A stretch of DNA of 64,000 nt from the NCBI RefSeq assembly GCF_014645535.1, contig NZ_BMLX01000001.1, forward strand, positions 613,169 through 677,168. The letters are read 5' to 3'. A program made the translations under genes and the position numbers. Below the pieces are notes generated by a model. The model did not search any database. It was not told where the DNA came from and saw nothing but the letters and a program-made list of their open reading frames with translations. This DNA comes from Silvimonas iriomotensis (lineage in GTDB: Bacteria; Pseudomonadota; Gammaproteobacteria; Burkholderiales; Chitinibacteraceae). Below are positions 39,946 to 49,515 of this stretch, piece by piece (the stretch's first letter is position 1; each line of letters begins with the position of its first letter).

Positions 39946-40883
39946 TTGAACGTTATCAGCCCGACCAGCACCAGCGCGCGTGGGATCAGTTTGTTGAAAC
40001 CAGCCGCAACGGGGTATTCCAGTTCCAGCGTAATTACATGGATTACCACGCCGACCGCTTTGAAGATCATTCTCTGCTCTGGCTGAATGCGGAGCGCGAA
40101 ATCATCGCCGTCATGCCGGCAAACCAGACCGGCCAGATGCTGGTCAGCCACGCCGGGCTGAGTTTTGGCGGGCTGGTGCTGGCGCCACAAATCGGGGCCA
40201 GTCAGGTGCTTGCCCTGTTTGATGAGCTGAAAGCCTATATGCAGGCGCACGGACTGACGGTGCTGCGCTACAAGGCCGTGCCGGAGATCTACCATCGGCA
40301 GCCGTCGGCAGATGCCGATTACGCCTTGTTCCGGCATCAGGCCCGGCTCTACCGGCGCGATGTCAGTAGCTGTGTTGAACTACCCCGGCAATTGCCCCTG
40401 CAACAGCGCCGCCAGCGCGGTGCCGGCAAAGCCAGAAAACAAGGCTACCGGGTGGAGCAAAGCCAGGACTGGCAAGGCTTCTGGCAAGTACTGACCGACA
40501 ACCTGGCCGACCGGCATGAAGTAGCGCCAGTGCATACCGAAGCCGAAATCCGCTTGCTGGCCGGGCGCTTTGCCGGCCAGATCAGCCTGTGGGCATGTCT
40601 TGATGAGTCTGGCCAATGGGTTGCCGGCACGGTGATCTACGATACCGGCCGGGTGGCCCATGCCCAATATATCGCCAGTTCGGCTGCAGGTCGCGCCGGC
40701 GGGGCGCTGGATTTGCTGTTTATCACCCTGATTGACGAGATTTATGCCAGGCATCGCTATTTTGATTTTGGTATATCCACCGAGCATAATGGCGAATACT
40801 TGAATGTGGGGCTGCTTGAGTTCAAGGAAGGTTTTGGTGCGAGAGCGATTACTCACGATTTTTACGAAATAACAACGGATTGA
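39942..40883 (+). CDS. GNAT/FemAB-like acyltransferase
   Basis: A 313-residue protein with a GNAT-type fold: a first part (ERYQPDQHQRAWDQFVE; FQFQRNYMDYH) and a second acetyl-CoA-binding half with WVAGTVIYDTGRVAHAQYIASS and FDFGISTEHNGEYLN near the C-terminus. FemAB-like enzymes attach acyl or aminoacyl groups to amino sugars. ATG 39942 overlaps the preceding stop and is chosen over the upstream TTG at 39927. The substrate is likely the same cell-surface sugar as its neighbours. Confidence 0.7.
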   Translation: MIERYQPDQHQRAWDQFVETSRNGVFQFQRNYMDYHADRFEDHSLLWLNAEREIIAVMPANQTGQMLVSHAGLSFGGLVLAPQIGASQVLALFDELKAYMQAHGLTVLRYKAVPEIYHRQPSADADYALFRHQARLYRRDVSSCVELPRQLPLQQRRQRGAGKARKQGYRVEQSQDWQGFWQVLTDNLADRHEVAPVHTEAEIRLLAGRFAGQISLWACLDESGQWVAGTVIYDTGRVAHAQYIASSAAGRAGGALDLLFITLIDEIYARHRYFDFGISTEHNGEYLNVGLLEFKEGFGARAITHDFYEITTD

Positions 40884-40884
40884 T

Positions 40885-41301
40885 ATGTCTCTGCAGCATG
40901 TAAAAATTATCGATCTGCCCCGTGTGCTGGACCCGCGCGGCAATCTGACCTTTATTGAGGCGGGCAATCATGTGCCGTTTGATATCCAGCGCGTGTACTA
41001 CCTTTACGACGTTCCCGGCGGCGCCCACCGTGGCGGACATGCCCATAAAACGCTGCAGCAATTGATCATTGCCATGTCGGGCAGCTTTGACATCACGCTG
41101 GACGATGGCAATACCAAATTCAAATATCATTTGAATCGCTCTTATTACGGTCTTTATGTGCCGCCAATGATGTGGCGCGAGATTGATAATTTTTCCTCCG
41201 GTTCGGTGTGCATGGTGCTGGCATCGGCCCATTTTGACGAGGCGGATTATTATCGTGAATACAGTGACTTTGCCTCAGCAATAAGGATTGCCCGGCCGTG
41301 A
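40885..41301 (+). CDS. fdtA: dTDP-4-keto-6-deoxyhexose 3,4-ketoisomerase (FdtA/QdtA type)
   Basis: A 138-residue cupin that converts dTDP-4-keto-6-deoxyglucose to the 3-keto isomer. DPRGNLTFIEAGNHVPFDIQRVYYLYDVPG and RGGHAHKTLQQ (active-site histidines) are family hallmarks. Whether the product has galacto or gluco configuration cannot be read. It is followed with overlap by its usual partner, a DegT aminotransferase. RmlA/RmlB, which make the substrate, are outside the window. Confidence 0.87.
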   Translation: MSLQHVKIIDLPRVLDPRGNLTFIEAGNHVPFDIQRVYYLYDVPGGAHRGGHAHKTLQQLIIAMSGSFDITLDDGNTKFKYHLNRSYYGLYVPPMMWREIDNFSSGSVCMVLASAHFDEADYYREYSDFASAIRIARP

Positions 41302-42410
41302 GCATCCCGTTTCTTGATCTGCGCGCAATTAATGGCCGGATGCACGATGAAATCCAGGCGGCCATCTCAAGAGTGCTTGAGGCCGGCTGGTATATTCACG
41401 GTAAAGAAGTCACCGCGTTTGAACAGCAGTTTGCGACGTGGTGCGGTGGTGGCGAGGTGGTCGGGGTCGGCAACGGGCTGGATGCGCTGGTGCTGGCCTT
41501 GCGCGCCGCCGGTATTGGCCCGGGCGATGAAGTCATCGTGCCGGCGCACACTTTTATTGCGACCTGGCTTGCAGTTTCTGCTGTCGGGGCAACCCCGGTG
41601 GCGGTCGATGTCCATGTCGATACCTACAATCTGGACGCGTCGCTGATCGAGGCCGCGCTGACTGCCCGTACCCGTGCCATTCTGGTGGTGCATCTGTACG
41701 GCCAGCTGGCGGACATGGACGCCATTTGCGCGCTGGCCCAGACGCACACAATTGCGGTGATTGAAGACGCCGCGCAAGCCCATGGCGCAGAACTGCACGG
41801 CAAGCCGGCAGGGGCCTGGGGGCTGGCGGGCTGTTTCAGCTTTTACCCTGGCAAGAACCTGGGCGCGCTGGGCGATGCGGGCGCGGTGGTCACGCGTGAC
41901 GCGGGGCTGGCGCGCCAGATCCGTTTGCTGGGCAATTACGGATCGCAAAAGCGCTACGAACACGAGGTGCTGGGGACCAACTCCAGACTGGACGAAATGC
42001 AGGCCGCCATCCTGCAAGTGCGCCTGGCACACCTGGCGGCACACAACGCACAGCGTAGCGAACTGGCGGCCCGCTACCTGACGCGTCTAGCAGCCGTTCC
42101 CCAGCTGGGTTTGCCGGCAGTGCGGGACGGCATGAAGCCGGTCTGGCATTTGTTTGTGGTGCGCACCACGGCGCGTGCCGCGCTGCAGGCCTGGTTGCAG
42201 CAGCACGAGGTGCAAACGCTGGTGCATTACCCGTGCCCGCCGCATTTGCAGCCGGCTTATCAGGGCCGGATTGCGCCGGGTGCGCCCGTGCCGGTGACTG
42301 AACAGCTGGCAGACCAGGTGCTGAGTTTGCCAATGGGGCCGCATTTATCTTTGTCGCAGATTGATCGGGTTTGCGATTTGATCATCCAATTTTTTGCCGG
42401 GCAATCTTGA
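41298..42410 (+). CDS. DegT/DnrJ/EryC1/StrS aminotransferase
   Basis: A 370-residue PLP enzyme that transfers an amino group to the 3-keto position of the dTDP-sugar. FIATWLAVSAVGATPVAVDV, EDAAQAHGAEL, and the Schiff-base region SFYPGKNLGALGDAGAVV with the catalytic Lys (about residue 186) are intact. The start overlaps the ketoisomerase stop by four bases and its stop overlaps the giant glycosyltransferase start by one, so translational coupling is likely. Pairing with the ketoisomerase gives a 3-amino-3,6-dideoxyhexose (FdtB/QdtB role). Confidence 0.9.
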   Translation: MSIPFLDLRAINGRMHDEIQAAISRVLEAGWYIHGKEVTAFEQQFATWCGGGEVVGVGNGLDALVLALRAAGIGPGDEVIVPAHTFIATWLAVSAVGATPVAVDVHVDTYNLDASLIEAALTARTRAILVVHLYGQLADMDAICALAQTHTIAVIEDAAQAHGAELHGKPAGAWGLAGCFSFYPGKNLGALGDAGAVVTRDAGLARQIRLLGNYGSQKRYEHEVLGTNSRLDEMQAAILQVRLAHLAAHNAQRSELAARYLTRLAAVPQLGLPAVRDGMKPVWHLFVVRTTARAALQAWLQQHEVQTLVHYPCPPHLQPAYQGRIAPGAPVPVTEQLADQVLSLPMGPHLSLSQIDRVCDLIIQFFAGQS

Positions 42411-45400
42411 TGGCTTCTCTTCCGCTGGTCAGCGTTTTTATTCCTTCATATAACTATCGCCGGTTTATTGGCGATGCGATTGAATCGATCCTGGCGCAAT
42501 CATGGACCAACTGGGAACTGATCATCGTCGACGATGCATCGGTCGATGGCAGCCAGCAGCTGATTGAAACCTATCGGCAGCGTTTCCCCGACAAGATCAA
42601 AGCCGTTTTTCTGGAAAAGAACGTCGGGCAGGCCCAGTGCGCCAATACCGGTCTGAAGCTGTGTACGGGCAAGTATGTCTCTTTGCTGGCCGCCGATGAC
42701 GTGGCCACGCCGTTGCGGCTGGAGCAGGGCGTGAAGCTGCTGGAGACGCACCCGGATGTGATGGTGGCGTTTTCCAAAGTGGAGTACATCGACGCGGAAA
42801 ACCGCCCGCTGGAGTCCGATCTGCCCTTTAACGACCCGTTCCGGTCCATCCGCGAGCGCTTGTTGTTCGGCAACTTCCTGTGCGCGACCTCCGTGGTGGC
42901 GCGGGCCGAGGCGTTTCGCAAAACCGAAGGGGTGAACCCGCTGCTGACCACGGTAGAAGACTACTACCTGTGGGTGCGTCTGCTGGCCGACCACGAAGTC
43001 GTGCGGGTGGACGATATCTGGGTCAAGTATCGCCTGCATGGCAGCAACCTCAGTATCAACGCGCCGGATCGCGTGCGCCTGAGCGCCATGTATGAAACCA
43101 CGGCCACGATCCTGGCGGCGATCGAACAATGGCCGCTGGAAAAAATCTTTGACGTCGGTACGCCCGCGGAAAAAAACACCCCGGTCGGGCGGGCCAAACG
43201 CGCCAAAGCCTTGCTGGAGCTCTCGCACCATTTGCTGGGGGTGGATGAGCGCCACTTTGGCGGCCCGTTCATGTGTACCGGCAAAGCGTATTCGCTGATG
43301 CTGCAAGCGGTGGATGCCGACCCGGCCGTCGCGGGGCTTGATGGCCTGCGCCAGCGCATCTATCAGGCACTGGGCGATACCACGCGCGCGCAGGGCGAAC
43401 CGTCCATTTTTGTGAAGGACTGGTACCAGAACCGGATTGCGCCGGCGCAAGCGCAGCCGGCGGTGGCGCAAAGTGCAGCGCAGCCTGTAGCGCAACCGGC
43501 AGCACAAAACGCGCCGGTCGCTGTGGCACCGCGCCGGCTGGCTGTGGTCTGCCATCTTTATTATCTGGAAGTCTGGCCGGAAATCGAGCTGGCGCTGAAT
43601 CGCATTGATCAACCGTTCACGCTGCTGGTGTCCACACCGGACGAGCAATTGCTGGCGGTTACCGAACTGGTCCACGCCCGTTTCCCGGCGGCCCGGATTT
43701 ACCCGGTGAAGAACCGCGGGCGCGATATCGCACCGCTCTTCAAGTTGCTGGAATACGAACGGCTGGAAGAGTTCGACGCGGTCCTGAAGATCCACACCAA
43801 AAAATCGTTGCACCTGGCCCCGGGCTTTGGCGATCTGTGGCGGGCGAACCTGCTCAATGGTCTGGTGCCAGAGCAAGGTGTCGGCCCGATCATGGCCTGG
43901 TTTGACGCGCATCCGGGCATCGGCATGCTGGCGCCGGCCAACAATCTGCTCAACGCGTTCGAGATGTCTGGCCGCAAGCGCGAGAACCTGCCGGGCATGC
44001 ACGAATGGGCACAACGCATTGGCGTTGATCCGCAAGGATTCAACTATGAATTTGCGGCCGGCAGCATGTACTGGGTGCGCGGCGCATTCTTTGCCGCACT
44101 GCGCCGGATTGCACTGAAGCTGGACGATTTTGAAGAAGAGGCGGGTCAGCTGGATGGCACGCTGGCCCACGTGTTTGAACGTCTGATGCCGCTGGTGTTG
44201 AAGTCTGTCGGCCTGAGTTTGGGCAGAGTGCCCGGCCCGAATGACAAGCTGCCGGACCCGGCGGTGCCTGAGCAAGCGGCCAGCGTACCCGTCGTGGTCG
44301 CCAACCCGTATGAAACCTGGCTGCACGCACGCAATCTTTCGCTGGCCGAAGCCCGCATGATTGACACTCGGGTTGATCAGCTACCGCAGCAGACCGCCCG
44401 TTTTTACCTGATTGATCGCACCGGCAATCTGCCGGCCATTTCTGAGACGCTCAGCACGCTGGGTCAGCAGTATTTCAAAGGCAAGCAGGTCAGCATTGTG
44501 TCGCCGCTGACCGACCCGGACCCGCAAAGCGGCATTGCCTGGTTGCAAAGCGCTGACGGCTACGTGGCCGCCATGGCCGAGGTCGCCGGTGTGCCGTCGG
44601 ACTGGGTTGGCTTTGTCGAGGCGGGTGACCGGCTGACGCTGGACGGTTTGCTGCTGGGCCTGTTGCAGGCGGCAGAACAGCCGCAATGGCAGGCCATTTA
44701 CTGGGATGACGACTGGATTGATGACCAAGGCAAGCCAGACTCGCCGCGCATGAAGCCGGATTTCAGCCCGGACCTGATGCGCGCCATGCCTTATGCCGAT
44801 GGTCTGCTGCTGGTACGGCACAGCACCTTGTGCGCGGTGCTGGCCGCCGGTCCGCTTGAAGCCGGGGCGGAACAGGTTGACCTGCTGTTGCGCGTGTATG
44901 AACAGTTTGGCGAAAAAGCCATTGGCCACATCCCCAAGATCGGCAGCCATCTGGCGCGCCTGCCGTGGCGGGCTCTGGAAGATCACGGGCGCTCGGCGGC
45001 GTTTGCACGGGCGGTGCGCAATCACCTGGGCCGCCTGGCGTGCCCGGCCAATTTGTCTGAAGGGTTGATTCCTGGCACGTTGCACGTGCAGTACCAGCAC
45101 AGCACTGCACCGCTGGTGAGCATTATCGTGCCGACCAAGGATCAGTTCGGCATGTTGTCGCGCTGTGTGGAAAGCGTGCTTGGCCGCACGCGTTACCCCA
45201 ATTTTGAATTGCTGATTGTTGATAACAACACGTCCGCGCCGGATGCAGTGGCATTCCTCAACGGGCTGGAGCAAATGGCCAACCCGCGCATCCGGGTGAT
45301 CCGCTATCCGCATCCGTTCAATTTTTCGGCGATCAACAACCACGCCGTGGAACTGGCGCACGGCGAATACGTGGTGATGCTCAACAACGATACAGCCATT

Positions 45401-46969
45401 GTCCAGGACAACTGGCTGGATGAAATGATGGCGCATGCGCAGCGCCCGGAAGTCGGGGCTGTGGGCGCACGTCTGCTGTATCCGGACGGCAAGATTCAGC
45501 ACGCGGGCGTGGTGCTGGGTCTGCGCGGGCCGGCCGACCACCCATTCATTGGCATGGCCAGGGACGAGCGCGGTTACATGAACCGCCTGCAGGTAACGCA
45601 GAACTACTCGGTGGTTACGGCGGCGTGTCTGGTGATCCGCAAGTCTATCTACCGCGATCTGGGCGGCATGGACGAGCACGATTTCAAAGTCTCGTACAAC
45701 GACGTTGATCTGTGTCTGAAGGTGCGGGAAGCGGGCTATCTGATTGTCTGGACACCGTTTGCATCAGTGCTGCATGAGGGCAGCGTCAGCCAGACCCAGG
45801 TCGATGCCACCGCGCAAGAAGCCAAGCGCAAGCGCTTCCAGGGCGAGCAGGACGCCATGTACCGCAAGTGGATGCGGCAGATTGGTCATGACCCGTACTA
45901 CAACCGCAATCTGCTGGCACATGGCAACGGTTTTGAACTGGAGCAGCGCCGTCTTGTGTCGTTCGAGCCGATCTCCTGGAAGCCACCGATGCGCGCGCTG
46001 GTGCATCCGGCCGACCAGATGGGTTGCGGTCACTACCGCATGATCCAGCCGTTTCTGGCGCTGGAAGCAGCGCAGATGGTGGCGGGTGGTTTGACCAACG
46101 AGCTAATGGCACCGGTTGATCTGGCGCGGGTGGATGCCGATGTGCTGGTGTTCCAGCGGCAAATCACGGATGAACAGATTGATTTTCTGGCGCGGGCGCA
46201 CAAGTTCTCGGGCGCTTATTGTATTTATGAGCTGGATGACTATCTGCCCAACCTGCCGCTCAAGAGCGCTCACCGCGATCACATGCCCAGGGACGTGCTC
46301 AAGCAATTAAGACGGGCGCTGCAGCATGTAGACCGCTTTGTGGTCTCGACCCAGCGTCTGGCCGAGCAATACGCCGACCTGCACGACAATTTCCTGGTCG
46401 TGAACAACTATCTGCCGGAGTCCTGGTGGAGCCATCTGCCAGAGCGGCGAAACGAATACCCGCGCCCGCGCGTGGGCTGGGCCGGCGGGATCAGCCACAC
46501 TGGCGATCTGGAGTTGCTGGAAGGCGTGGTGCGCGAACTGGCAGGCGAGGTCGACTGGGTGTTCTTTGGCATGTGCCCGGACAAACTGCGCCCGTATATC
46601 AAAGAGTTGCATGAAGGCGTGCCGATTGCGCAATACCCGCTCAAGCTGGCCAGCCTGGAGCTTGATCTGGCGCTGGCACCGCTGGAGTTCAACGAGTTCA
46701 ACGAGAGCAAGAGTAATCTGCGCTTGCTGGAATACGGCATCTGCGGTTTCCCGGTGATCTGTACCGATATTGAGCCGTACAAGGTGGATTTGCCGGTGAC
46801 GCGCGTGCGCAATCGCCACAAGGACTGGATCGACGGCATCCGCATGCATTTGTCTGATCTGGACGAGACGCGCCGGCGGGGCGAGGCATTGCGCCTGGCG
46901 GTGAAAACCGACTGGATGCTCAATGGCAAAAATCTGGAGACATGGCGTAAGGCTTGGTCTCCCGATTAA
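42410..46969 (+). CDS. Giant multidomain glycosyltransferase (1519 residues)
   Basis: The last gene of the sugar block, probably building a surface or flagellin glycan. Visible parts in order: GT2 domain 1 (1-330, VSVFIPSYNYRRFIGD, AADD); an Ala/Gln linker; an RgpF-like rhamnan-type domain (about 373-620, RGRDIAPLFKLLEYE, LKIHTKKS); a degenerate GT2-like domain (about 655-880, YWDDDWIDDQGKPDSPRMKPDFS); GT2 domain 2 (about 900-1150, VSIIVPTKDQFGMLSRCVES, MLNNDT); and a GT-B-like domain (about 1193-1519, GWAGGISHTGDLELL). ATG 42410 is preferred to the longer frame at 42371. No membrane segment is seen, so it would act in the cytoplasm. Multiple domains suggest several sequential transfers. Confidence 0.85.
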   Translation: MASLPLVSVFIPSYNYRRFIGDAIESILAQSWTNWELIIVDDASVDGSQQLIETYRQRFPDKIKAVFLEKNVGQAQCANTGLKLCTGKYVSLLAADDVATPLRLEQGVKLLETHPDVMVAFSKVEYIDAENRPLESDLPFNDPFRSIRERLLFGNFLCATSVVARAEAFRKTEGVNPLLTTVEDYYLWVRLLADHEVVRVDDIWVKYRLHGSNLSINAPDRVRLSAMYETTATILAAIEQWPLEKIFDVGTPAEKNTPVGRAKRAKALLELSHHLLGVDERHFGGPFMCTGKAYSLMLQAVDADPAVAGLDGLRQRIYQALGDTTRAQGEPSIFVKDWYQNRIAPAQAQPAVAQSAAQPVAQPAAQNAPVAVAPRRLAVVCHLYYLEVWPEIELALNRIDQPFTLLVSTPDEQLLAVTELVHARFPAARIYPVKNRGRDIAPLFKLLEYERLEEFDAVLKIHTKKSLHLAPGFGDLWRANLLNGLVPEQGVGPIMAWFDAHPGIGMLAPANNLLNAFEMSGRKRENLPGMHEWAQRIGVDPQGFNYEFAAGSMYWVRGAFFAALRRIALKLDDFEEEAGQLDGTLAHVFERLMPLVLKSVGLSLGRVPGPNDKLPDPAVPEQAASVPVVVANPYETWLHARNLSLAEARMIDTRVDQLPQQTARFYLIDRTGNLPAISETLSTLGQQYFKGKQVSIVSPLTDPDPQSGIAWLQSADGYVAAMAEVAGVPSDWVGFVEAGDRLTLDGLLLGLLQAAEQPQWQAIYWDDDWIDDQGKPDSPRMKPDFSPDLMRAMPYADGLLLVRHSTLCAVLAAGPLEAGAEQVDLLLRVYEQFGEKAIGHIPKIGSHLARLPWRALEDHGRSAAFARAVRNHLGRLACPANLSEGLIPGTLHVQYQHSTAPLVSIIVPTKDQFGMLSRCVESVLGRTRYPNFELLIVDNNTSAPDAVAFLNGLEQMANPRIRVIRYPHPFNFSAINNHAVELAHGEYVVMLNNDTAIVQDNWLDEMMAHAQRPEVGAVGARLLYPDGKIQHAGVVLGLRGPADHPFIGMARDERGYMNRLQVTQNYSVVTAACLVIRKSIYRDLGGMDEHDFKVSYNDVDLCLKVREAGYLIVWTPFASVLHEGSVSQTQVDATAQEAKRKRFQGEQDAMYRKWMRQIGHDPYYNRNLLAHGNGFELEQRRLVSFEPISWKPPMRALVHPADQMGCGHYRMIQPFLALEAAQMVAGGLTNELMAPVDLARVDADVLVFQRQITDEQIDFLARAHKFSGAYCIYELDDYLPNLPLKSAHRDHMPRDVLKQLRRALQHVDRFVVSTQRLAEQYADLHDNFLVVNNYLPESWWSHLPERRNEYPRPRVGWAGGISHTGDLELLEGVVRELAGEVDWVFFGMCPDKLRPYIKELHEGVPIAQYPLKLASLELDLALAPLEFNEFNESKSNLRLLEYGICGFPVICTDIEPYKVDLPVTRVRNRHKDWIDGIRMHLSDLDETRRRGEALRLAVKTDWMLNGKNLETWRKAWSPD

Positions 46970-47172
46970 CGGCAGGCTGATACAAATCACAGTATCCGAC
47001 AGGAACGGCGCGCTTCACGGCTCGCCGTTTTTTTTGCCCGCCAATCTGCAAATGGCCTGTGAATGCGGGCTCCAGCGGGGAAGGGGGATGAACGGCAGGA
47101 GGGGTATAGCAGAAATTTCTTATACTTTCCGAATGCGTCAGAAATTTCCGGAAAAATTTTTCAAAATTTCCC

Positions 47173-47199
47173 TAAAGTTATTTTCAGGCCCTCCGATAA
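47173..47199 (+). promoter_or_regulatory. Sigma-28 (FliA) promoter of fliC
   Basis: TAAAGTTA, an 11-base spacer and TCCGATAA fit the FliA consensus TAAAGTTT-N11-GCCGATAA closely. An AT-rich upstream tract with three AAATTTC copies (47113, 47142, 47164) could be an UP element. The leader to the ATG is about 60 bases. Confidence 0.85.
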
Positions 47200-47265
47200 A
47201 CAGTCCAAGGACGCGGTGATGCGTCTGAACGTTGAACGCAAAACCCCCTATCGAGGAGCTACCAA

Positions 47266-48888
47266 ATGTCTTTGGTTCTCAATACAAACGTAGCGTCGCT
47301 GCAGGCTCAGCAAAACCTGGGCAAGTCCCAGGACGCATTGAATACGTCGCTGGAACGCCTGTCGTCCGGTCTGCGTATCAATAGCGCCAAGGATGACGCC
47401 GCCGGCCTCGCGATCTCCGATCGCATGACGTCGCAAATCAACGGCATGAATCAGGCATCCCGCAATGCTAACGACGGCGTTTCGCTGTCGCAGACTGCGG
47501 AAGGTGCTCTGGGCCAGATGAGCGACATGATGCAATCCATCCGCCAACTGGCCGTTCAGTCCGGCAACGCGACGAACTCCACGTCCGACCGCCAGGCCCT
47601 GAACGCTCAAGTTAACCAACTGGTGTCCGAACTGGACCGTACCGCTCAAACTACCCAGTTTAACGGTCAGAACCTGTTCGACGGCAGCTTCACTGCTGCA
47701 ACCTATCAAGTTGGTGCCAACGCCAACCAGACCATCACTGCAACCATGGGCAACTTCCGTACTTCCCAGTACGGTACGTTCCAGATGGGTGGCGGTAACG
47801 GTACTGGCCAACTGGCTTACACCAACGAAGTGACCGGTTCGACTGAAGGCGCAATCGGTGGCACCGCCACTGTGGCCGTGACCGGCGCTGTGGTGACCTC
47901 CAGCGGTACCATGTCCATCAACGGCAAGTCGGTTTCGGTTTCCGGTACTGACCAGGCTTCTGATGTGGCCGCCAAGATCAACGCTGCCAACACCGGCGTA
48001 ACCGCAACTGCTTCGACTGAAGTTGATCTGTCGTTCGGTTCGGGTTCTTACTCGCTGGCTGTTGCTTCGAACAACAACACCTACGCTTCGGTGTCGTTCA
48101 GCGTGACCTCGTCTGTTTCGGGTCAGGCTCCGACGGCGTCCGACTACAACCAGGCTGTGACTGCGTTCAACAACGCACAATCGCAAACCGGCGTTGTGGC
48201 CCAACTGGCAACCTTCACCGACTCCAGCGGTGCCGTGACTTACGGTATCAAGCTGACCAACAACTCTGGTGCCAACATCCAGATGACGTCGGCCAGCGGT
48301 GTGTCCAGCGGCTTCGGTGGTACTGTGACCCAGTACAACTACGACACGACCAACTCGACCGGTTCGGCCCAGTACACTTCGGGTTCCGCTATCCAGTCGG
48401 CTGCAGGTTCGGGTAGCTTCACCTTCGGTGGTCAGGTTGTACTGAACTCCGCCAGCTCGTACTCCATCACCACCAGTGGTGCCGGTTTCGCCAGCGGTGT
48501 GTTCACCGGTCTGAACTCCACGGGTACCGCCTCTTACGGCCTGTCCTCCGGCTCGACCATGACTTCTTCGCTGAAGACCGTGCAAAGCCTGGATGTCTCG
48601 ACCGTTGACGGTGCAACGCAAGCCCTGCGTATCGCTGACGATGCACAATCGTACATCGACAGCCAGCGCGCTCAACTGGGTGCTCTGCAAAACCGCTTCA
48701 CTTCGACCATCTCCAACCTGTCGACCACGGTGACCAACCTGTCGGCAGCCAAGAGCCGGATTGAAGATACCGACTTCGCCTCGGAAACCGCCAACCTGAC
48801 GCAATCGCAGATTCTGCAACAGGCCGGTACCGCGATGCTGTCGCAAGCCAACCAGCTGCCGCAAAGCATCTTGAGCCTGCTGAAGTAA
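47266..48888 (+). CDS. fliC: Flagellin
   Basis: Filament subunit of 540 residues. Conserved N-terminal D0/D1 ([40 protein letters not shown]) and C-terminal D1/D0 ([20 protein letters not shown], ending SILSLLK) flank a Ser/Thr/Gly-rich variable domain (about 170-430). The variable domain has many exposed Ser and Thr suitable for O-glycosylation; this is inference. Codon use (GGT, CTG, strong bias) looks highly expressed. GAGGAG precedes the ATG. A perfect terminator follows, then flaG. Confidence 0.96.
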   Translation: MSLVLNTNVASLQAQQNLGKSQDALNTSLERLSSGLRINSAKDDAAGLAISDRMTSQINGMNQASRNANDGVSLSQTAEGALGQMSDMMQSIRQLAVQSGNATNSTSDRQALNAQVNQLVSELDRTAQTTQFNGQNLFDGSFTAATYQVGANANQTITATMGNFRTSQYGTFQMGGGNGTGQLAYTNEVTGSTEGAIGGTATVAVTGAVVTSSGTMSINGKSVSVSGTDQASDVAAKINAANTGVTATASTEVDLSFGSGSYSLAVASNNNTYASVSFSVTSSVSGQAPTASDYNQAVTAFNNAQSQTGVVAQLATFTDSSGAVTYGIKLTNNSGANIQMTSASGVSSGFGGTVTQYNYDTTNSTGSAQYTSGSAIQSAAGSGSFTFGGQVVLNSASSYSITTSGAGFASGVFTGLNSTGTASYGLSSGSTMTSSLKTVQSLDVSTVDGATQALRIADDAQSYIDSQRAQLGALQNRFTSTISNLSTTVTNLSAAKSRIEDTDFASETANLTQSQILQQAGTAMLSQANQLPQSILSLLK

Positions 48889-48926
48889 TCGGGCGCAAGA
48901 CGTCTCAGGTAGTATGGAGGCATGAT

Positions 48927-48961
48927 GCCCCGGCCGGTTCAAACCGTGCCGGGGCGTTTTT
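48927..48961 (+). terminator. Terminator after fliC
   Basis: GCCCCGGC (48927-48934) pairs with GCCGGGGC (48948-48955), with an inner CGGTT/ACCG extension, then GTTTTT. Confidence 0.85.
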
Positions 48962-48980
48962 CCGTTCAAGGAGATAACTC

Positions 48981-49370
48981 ATGCAAGTGCAGTTGACTCA
49001 ATCTCTCACGGCGTTGTCGCCGACCACCGGCCAGTCCGGCAGTCAGACCCAGACAGCGGCGCAGACCGGTTCCGTCACCCAGAACGGCAACGTTGGCTCC
49101 AGCAACAACAGCAACGATGGCAAGAACGGGCAGCAAGCCGATGCGACCCAGGTCAATGACGCAGTCGGCAAGCTCAACGAAGCGGTCAAGAATTACCCGA
49201 ACGGCAGCAGTCTGCAGTTCTCGGTAGACCCGGATAGCCAGACCCACATCGTCAAGGTGATCGATTCGCAAACCAAAGACGTGATCCGGCAGATTCCCAG
49301 CGAGCAGGCCATTGCCATTGCCAAGGCCATCGGACAATTTGAAGGCTTGCTGATTAAAGATAAAGCCTGA
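48981..49370 (+). CDS. flaG: FlaG-family flagellar protein
   Basis: A 129-residue protein: a flexible Ser/Thr/Gln-rich N-terminal half and a C-terminal FlaG domain (LNEAVKNYPNGSSLQFSVD, then DVIRQIPSEQAIAIAKAI). FlaG proteins affect filament length in polar flagella. GGAGA precedes the ATG. Its last codons overlap the sigma-28 promoter for fliD. Confidence 0.88.
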   Translation: MQVQLTQSLTALSPTTGQSGSQTQTAAQTGSVTQNGNVGSSNNSNDGKNGQQADATQVNDAVGKLNEAVKNYPNGSSLQFSVDPDSQTHIVKVIDSQTKDVIRQIPSEQAIAIAKAIGQFEGLLIKDKA

Positions 49371-49381
49371 ACGGCCGATAT
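49355..49381 (+). promoter_or_regulatory. Sigma-28 promoter of fliD
   Basis: TAAA, a 15-base spacer and GCCGATAT match the FliA core TAAA-N15-GCCGATAA at all but the last base. It spans the flaG stop, about 135 bases before fliD. Confidence 0.75.
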
Positions 49382-49515
49382 CACTGGATAGAGGCGGCGA
49401 ACTTGCCGCAGGCCGTTCTGTCCGATTTGTAATGCGGGCGCCCTCGATACATTGATCGTCAGCCAGTTGGCATAACTGACTGGTATGATGGGGGCACGCA
49501 CGCCAGGAGTTACCC

